From assembly GCA_022836615.1 (NCBI GenBank), contig MU405423.1:1-39443 (forward strand): a stretch of DNA of 39,443 nt, written 5' to 3'. How positions within the stretch are numbered: the first letter of the stretch is position 1; each line of letters starts with the position of its first letter. Source of the stretch: Annulohypoxylon bovei var. microspora. Taxonomy: Eukaryota > Ascomycota > Sordariomycetes > Xylariales > Hypoxylaceae. The notes under the pieces were generated by a model, which was not told the origin of the DNA, ran no database searches, and saw nothing but the letters and a program-made list of their open reading frames with translations. This document shows positions 34,453 to 39,443 of this stretch, piece after piece. Position numbers and translations under genes: made by a program.

Positions 34453-35033
34453 CTCGAAGGCCCGTGTATGCAATTTGCCATATCGCAGTGCCTACTTTAT
34501 AACACTGTCGCGGAATTCGAGGATTAATTTAAAGATTGAGCAAGTTTCATGGCTCTAAATGTAAATCGTGTTGCGACTTTGCGATCAGCAAGAGGCTCCA
34601 GGCTGTTAGGGGCCCCGATTGCCGGTAACTTCAAGGTTCTTTCTATTATTAGTACGAGATAACGATAAGAGCATTGTTACTTACTTGTTACTAATGATCC
34701 ACAATTGTTACCAGTCTGTGTTACTGTGACCAAGTAGGTTTGTTAGTGTCGTCACTATTATTGGTTATTGGCTGTAAATTTGAATATAGAATTAGAAAGA
34801 ACTTCGCAATCAGGTAACTACTCTGAATATGAATATTCAACTTTTAATCTTAATTTTAATCGGAAGGGAATTATATTAGCACTTCTATTCAGTTTGACGA
34901 AACTATCGCGAACAATTCACCGTAAAATTCAATATCGAGATTGAGAGTCGAACGGATACAGTATAGAAAATGACCCCTACCAACCTGCCTCAGACTCTTA
35001 ATCTCATATAATCTCATAAACGTGAGAATAAAA
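34453..35033. promoter_or_regulatory. Divergent promoter region, CLC / neurochondrin-like gene
   Basis: 581 bp between two start codons on opposite strands. AT-rich, with several GTTACT/AGTAAC-type repeats near 34676-34735 (for example TTACTTACTTGTTACTAATG). No defined element was recognised. Confidence 0.45.
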
Positions 35034-37123
35034 ATGGACGCACCGGATATCTCGAAGCTACAAGTGAACGACGACGACACGGGAGGTTCGAGTGCTAGCA
35101 AAGCTCCATCTATAGAGAAGATTCAACTACTTCTAAAGACCAAGGATGACACCTCAAGATTTGTTGGTCTGGCTCTTCTGAAGTCAGTCTTGGACAACTC
35201 CCCTGAGCTCCAAAGTGAGAAAGAAGTCATCGTTTCATTATGGGATTCTATCTCGCCCAAATTTCTGGACCGGCTGTTACGTAGCGGCTCCCAGGCTGGC
35301 TCGGAGCAGAAGCATGCCAAGGATATGCTTGATTTGGCTGTCGCCGTCATTCATACCTTCGCAATTTTGTTACCAGAAGATGCAAAGCAAGATACGAAGC
35401 TCCTTAATCGAATACCAAGATTAGCCAAAGCTATTCTCCATAGGTAGGTAGCAATCCTACCCATACGATGCCCATACACTAACTTAAGATCAGCTCTAAG
35501 GAGACTACAAAGGTCATCATAGAGACATTACTAACTCTCATCACTATACCCGAGGGTGCCAAAAGATTCGTTGACCTTGAAGTCGATGACTGGACTCCTC
35601 TGATAGAGGTTGCACCAGAGAATTCCCATGTGCTCTCGATATTTATTTGGGCTTGGGAAAAGGGCACTATTAGCATTGAAGATGAAAAGGCAAGGGCGTT
35701 GATGAGAGCCAATATTGATAGTGGCATTCAGTCTCTCGTCTCTTCCTTCATTGGCACCGACGCAACAAGCCTTCTGGAATTCATATCTCATGTTTTACGA
35801 AATCTAGATGAGAACGTAAGTTATATGTACCTCCAAGGTATTGGTGAACTTCCTCTAATAAATCTCAAGCTTATACCACACAATCCTAAATGGATTGGTT
35901 CAATCACCAAACTCATACGCAATTTAGCTACCAACCGACCAACTGCAGCCAGCCGTTCAGCATACACAAACTGTGCCGGAGCCTTGCTACTCATCTATCC
36001 CGAGTTAACACCACAACTATTATTCCTTGACGAGAAGGACTCGTCAAAGCCGTTCTCGTATCTCTTCATCAATCTCATCCTGGTGGACCTACGCGCAACC
36101 TTACCCTCTCTCCTAGAGAAACTTAACGACCCAGAGTACCCTCGCATCTCACAACGTCTAACATCCGCCCTCGATATCCTAACGGCTTTTATCGGTCAGC
36201 TTGTCGCCTGGATGGAAGAACTAGATGATCCTAAGTCTAGCACAGAATCAACAAATATCTGGCTTAGGATATCCCCCGACCTTATCCTCAAGCTAAGCCG
36301 TTCTATCGCTGAGGCATTATCTATCACGATGGAATACCTGCGGGACCGCTGGGACGCATCGGTGGCGGGGGCTCAGGGGCTACATCCAGAGGCCCGTACC
36401 GGCAACGCGCATACTAACTCCGGCTCCCACAAGACGCTAGCATGGGACGCAAAAGACGACAGCGCGACTACGGATTCTTTCATATTATCCGCCATCCGGG
36501 CCATCGCTCTCTGGGTTCGGGATGACGACGGGGATATTCTGAGGAAAGAGGGTTCGGGGCTCATGGATATGTTCATGGAGTTATACCAGAGCAGCAGTTC
36601 AACTTCATCTCAACCCACCGGATTGGATTATAGGCTCCCTATCCTCGCGGCGCTCGAAGGGATACTCCGAACGTCGAAGGGTATCGATGCCTTCAACTCG
36701 CATGACGGCTGGGTAACCCTGTCGCGCGATATGCTTAAGATCCTCGACGAAAGCTCGGCCCCTGGCATACTACAGGAAGCAGACTTCATCCGCGGCACTC
36801 GTATCACTCTTGTTCTACATATAGTAGCAGAGGACGAAGGCAGCACACCTGAGGATTGGATGAGCATCGTAACTGCGGTGGCTGCGTACGATGTCCCTAG
36901 CATGGAACGCGGTACGAATGATGGCGCACTCGTTGATTTCCAGGCCGACGTCTTGCAGCTTGCCACAACTCTGCTAGAAAATGCGAACTCAGGGATGAGG
37001 AAGCGGTATGTACATTCGGCCAAGGCCATACGAGGGATCGCAGACCAATTAAGGAGCACGCTAGAGAAGGATAGCGATACTACACGGGTATTGGAAAACG
37101 TGTTATCTACCTTGGACGACTAG
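35034..37123 (+). CDS. Neurochondrin-family (armadillo-like) protein
   Basis: Preferred model 35034-35443, 35494-35815 and 35870-37123, 661 aa. Intron 1 (GTAGGT, branch CTAACTTAAGATCAG, 50 nt) is clear. Intron 2 (35816-35869, GTAAGT..CTAATAAATCTCAAG) is 54 nt without a stop, so the frame is open across it; unspliced, it would insert 18 residues between LDEN and LIPHNPKW. I favour splicing because the donor is consensus and the spliced form keeps the helical repeat register. The protein is an all-helical solenoid (RFVGLALLKSVLD; RPTAASRSAYTN; LDILTAFIGQLVAW) matching neurochondrin-domain proteins of fungi. These have no established molecular role in fungi; the animal protein acts in neurite outgrowth and signalling. 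No signal peptide or membrane helix; cytosolic. Family call moderate to good, function unknown. Confidence 0.82.
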
Positions 37124-37728
37124 TTAACTTGAATATACCGCAAACTAAACTCACATATGCCTACAAGTAAAAATGGAAGACTTTCTTTACCAAAGGGGTA
37201 TATTATAGCACCGTGTAGTCGGAAATAGGTAAATCTTTCCAGTTTATCCAGTCTATCTACGCCTGTAAGTAGCTAATATCTAAATACAAGATAATGGGAT
37301 ATCTATCCATCCGTCCACCAGCAACCTAATGAGAGCTCCGATCATCAAATAGTTAGACTAACTCTTTCCCCTTTTACGTTTTTCCGATCTCATGTTCTCC
37401 CCTGTATGCTTTAAACCGCTATCACACGAAGAAAGTATCCATCATACTCTCTATGGAAGCGGATTAGATGTGAGTATTTCGACAACTAGACGTTCGCATC
37501 CAAGCAAACCTCTTGATCATCAACACGCTAAATTATTAAATTAGATTTGGTGATCTAAAAATTCACATATATGTTAGAGGAGCCCGTAGAGGTCTGATAT
37601 AGGAATGCCCTCCCTTTCAAGTGTCAACTTCGACCTTGATATTCCATTCTAAGGATATATACATTCACAGACTTGGAGACCAATGTTTGCCTTCTCCAGC
37701 CAAACACTCGGCCCTATTCCAAGTTCAA

Positions 37729-37738
37729 TAGGTACCTA
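37729..37738. repeat. TAGGTACCTA palindrome
   Basis: Perfect decamer, about 600 bp downstream of the neurochondrin-like gene. Confidence 0.8.
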
Positions 37739-38709
37739 CATACGTAAGTCGATGGGTCCGGCAAGTGGCACCACTGCATATGGGGTAACTAGTTCTATCC
37801 ATGGGCTAACCCCCACGCCTCCAAAGTTGCGTTCCAACAAAGAGGTCGGCTTCGAAAGAGCCTTAAGTACCGTATTTCTGCAAAGAAACGCTATGAATAC
37901 GATCATAAACTTGTCGCTATTCAGAGCTATATGGATATGTACGAGATCATCGACAAGGGAGCGTCAGCCTTCAACCAAGCCTCCCTCAGATTATGTCTGT
38001 GCCCTAGCTTTCAAGGGCCATGGTGTCAGCACAGGCGTCGCAAATGCTCGAAAGGGGACCACTTGCAGCGGGCAACCTAACTTCGCTAGGTCCATACAAT
38101 GCCTAAGCACGCCATTGGTTTTAGAGCATCGTCGGCATAACGCGCCCCATTGGTCTCTAGACTCGATGAATAGCGGCACACGAGCAATTACCGCAGTAGT
38201 TCCTAGTGGGCTGAACCACGGCAATCATAGCTGGATCTAGCAGACCACCGTCAATGCGACGACGCGGCTAAGGGGCCAGTTAGACGCACCCGAACCTATG
38301 TAGGGACAACGATGGGGGCTAGATTCGACGCGCATCGGTAATTAGACTTCTGACCACCCAGTACCAGCACTAGCTGTCTAGCATCTAGTAGGAGAACGGG
38401 GTACGGGGGCAGAGACGAAGAAGGGCACACCTCGCTGATGCTGATCGAAATCCTTCGAGGGAACAGCCCGATCTCACTGCACCTGTAAAACGCCCCTGCA
38501 ACTGCGTAAGCGAGACCCGGAGTAGGGAGTTTAAAAAAAATGCAAAACCTTCCCAAAAATAAGTAAAAATAGAAAAGAAAGATGAAACCTGCGATTGGGG
38601 AGGAAGTAAAATCACCACATCGCAAGTCCCCGTCTCTTTCGGCACCAGCGTAGCATGCGATATCACGCAAACCGCAAATCTGCAACACTGACAGACTGGA
38701 TACAACAAC

Positions 38710-38728
38710 CTACCTACCTACCTAGGTA
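38710..38728. repeat. (CTAC)n run ending in TACCTAGGTA palindrome
   Basis: Three to four CTAC units run into the perfect palindrome TACCTAGGTA at 38719-38728. This hints that the dispersed palindromes and the CTAC microsatellite are related. Confidence 0.8.
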
Positions 38729-39443
38729 CAGGACCTACATACATATACTCGAAATATCTGATCGACTGGCTGACAGCGGGCGACATACCGTGAAAAGGCA
38801 TGTGCCAAATAATCGCACATCAGCGCCGGGCACGCTGATTGGCCGCGGCGCCGCTCAGGGGCTGAGCTGAGCGTTGCATCGGCGCACCAAAGCTCGGGCA
38901 AATAGGTATGTACTTGCCTACCCCTACACCCGCCTAGAGAGGCAAGGAGTCTCGTGTCCGCTCACCTGTCAGTTTGCCTGCGGTACCACGCTGCCGAGGC
39001 CACAAGGATGCGTCCCTCGTTACCTGCTGCCCAGTACTATGAGGTAGGTACCTTTCGCTCACCTTCCCGATTTCCTGAGCCGCAGAGGGGTCCCGAGTGC
39101 GGGACGTGTTTGCCGCATGTCTTACCCGCGCGATCTTTCCCGGGACGTGAGGGGGTCGATTCAGTGGTTTCCGTTACGTGCTTTATCCAAAGACACGGGA
39201 GCCGATAGTAATAACGCTCGTCTCTACTGGCCGGGCTAGCAAACATCGAATATGTACGCAAGCGCTGATTCACGACCATCACTGTTGCAAGCATCATCGT
39301 GGGAGGCATATACATCATGTAGGTAGGCAAAAATATAAAAATATATGATTGCCCGAACTTTAGGAGGGTTATTGTGTCGGGGTGATTTTTTTCGTGTTAT
39401 AGAAATTTAACTCCGTTATCTCCGCGAATAAGGCATTTCTGGA

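Larger units (their letters stand above)
37124..39443. other. 2.3-kb right-end region, no gene supported
   Basis: The part 37800-38330 is more GC-rich than its flanks and is open on both strands (185 codons from the ATG at 37683 on +, 77 codons at 38224-37991 on -). Neither translation shows a domain or splice structure that I recognise. The remainder is AT-rich spacer with CTAC/TACC microsatellite-like runs, the palindromes listed separately, and a TAGGTACCT near 39045-39053. The region could include the start of a gene lying outside the window. Confidence 0.45.

Noticed and set aside
37683..38240. 185-codon open frame starting with ATG at the right end, and the opposite frame 38224-37991
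   Set aside because: No recognisable domain, no splice partners and composition like random GC-rich sequence. Could be revisited with transcript data.

Overview
The window is a stretch of nuclear chromosome from a filamentous ascomycete. Nearly every gene is broken by short introns (mostly 44-126 nt) with GT..AG ends and CTAAC/CTGAC-type branch points. Gene content (SAT4-type rhodopsin-like membrane protein, HeLo-type protein, secreted type-B carboxylesterase, mitochondrial DNA polymerase gamma, Slx8-like RING protein) fits Pezizomycotina. The scattered TAGGTACCTA-like palindromes suggest Sordariomycetes, but that is a guess. No prokaryotic operon, CRISPR array, rRNA gene or intact tRNA was seen.

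Eleven genes can be supported. From left to right: FIT-family lipid-droplet/ER protein (463-1676, +); a large Ser/Thr kinase-Sel1-ankyrin protein (6457-2254, -); a HeLo-like protein with a catalytically degenerate kinase domain (6747-8649, +), transcribed divergently from it across 289 bp; a seven-helix SAT4/rhodopsin-like membrane protein (9878-11258, +); a secreted carboxylesterase (12033-14218, +); a small single-pass membrane protein ending in a PPPPY motif (16845-17421, +); mitochondrial DNA polymerase gamma (22363-18879, -); an MFS transporter (24993-26890, +); an Slx8-like SUMO-targeted RING E3 (28928-30542, +); a CLC chloride channel/transporter (34452-31572, -); and a neurochondrin-family armadillo protein (35034-37123, +). 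Coordinates are spliced models built by hand from splice signals, reading frame and family expectations. Each has a length divisible by three.

Most genes are unrelated housekeeping or accessory genes. The pair that looks as if it could work together is the head-to-head kinase-ankyrin gene (all kinase catalytic residues present) and the HeLo-like pseudokinase gene (HRD aspartate and DFG lost). Its layout resembles animal RIPK/MLKL necroptosis pairs (active kinase plus four-helix-bundle pseudokinase executioner). It is therefore the best candidate in the window for an undescribed fungal cell-death or self-recognition module. That is inference from architecture and position only.

Gene-poor spacers (14.2-16.8, 22.4-25.0, 26.9-28.9 and 37.1-39.4 kb) hold short tandem repeats, hairpins and five perfect TAGGTACCTA/TACCTAGGTA decamers, but no gene that I can support. 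Two introns are 54 nt long and contain no in-frame stop, so a naive translation reads straight through them.
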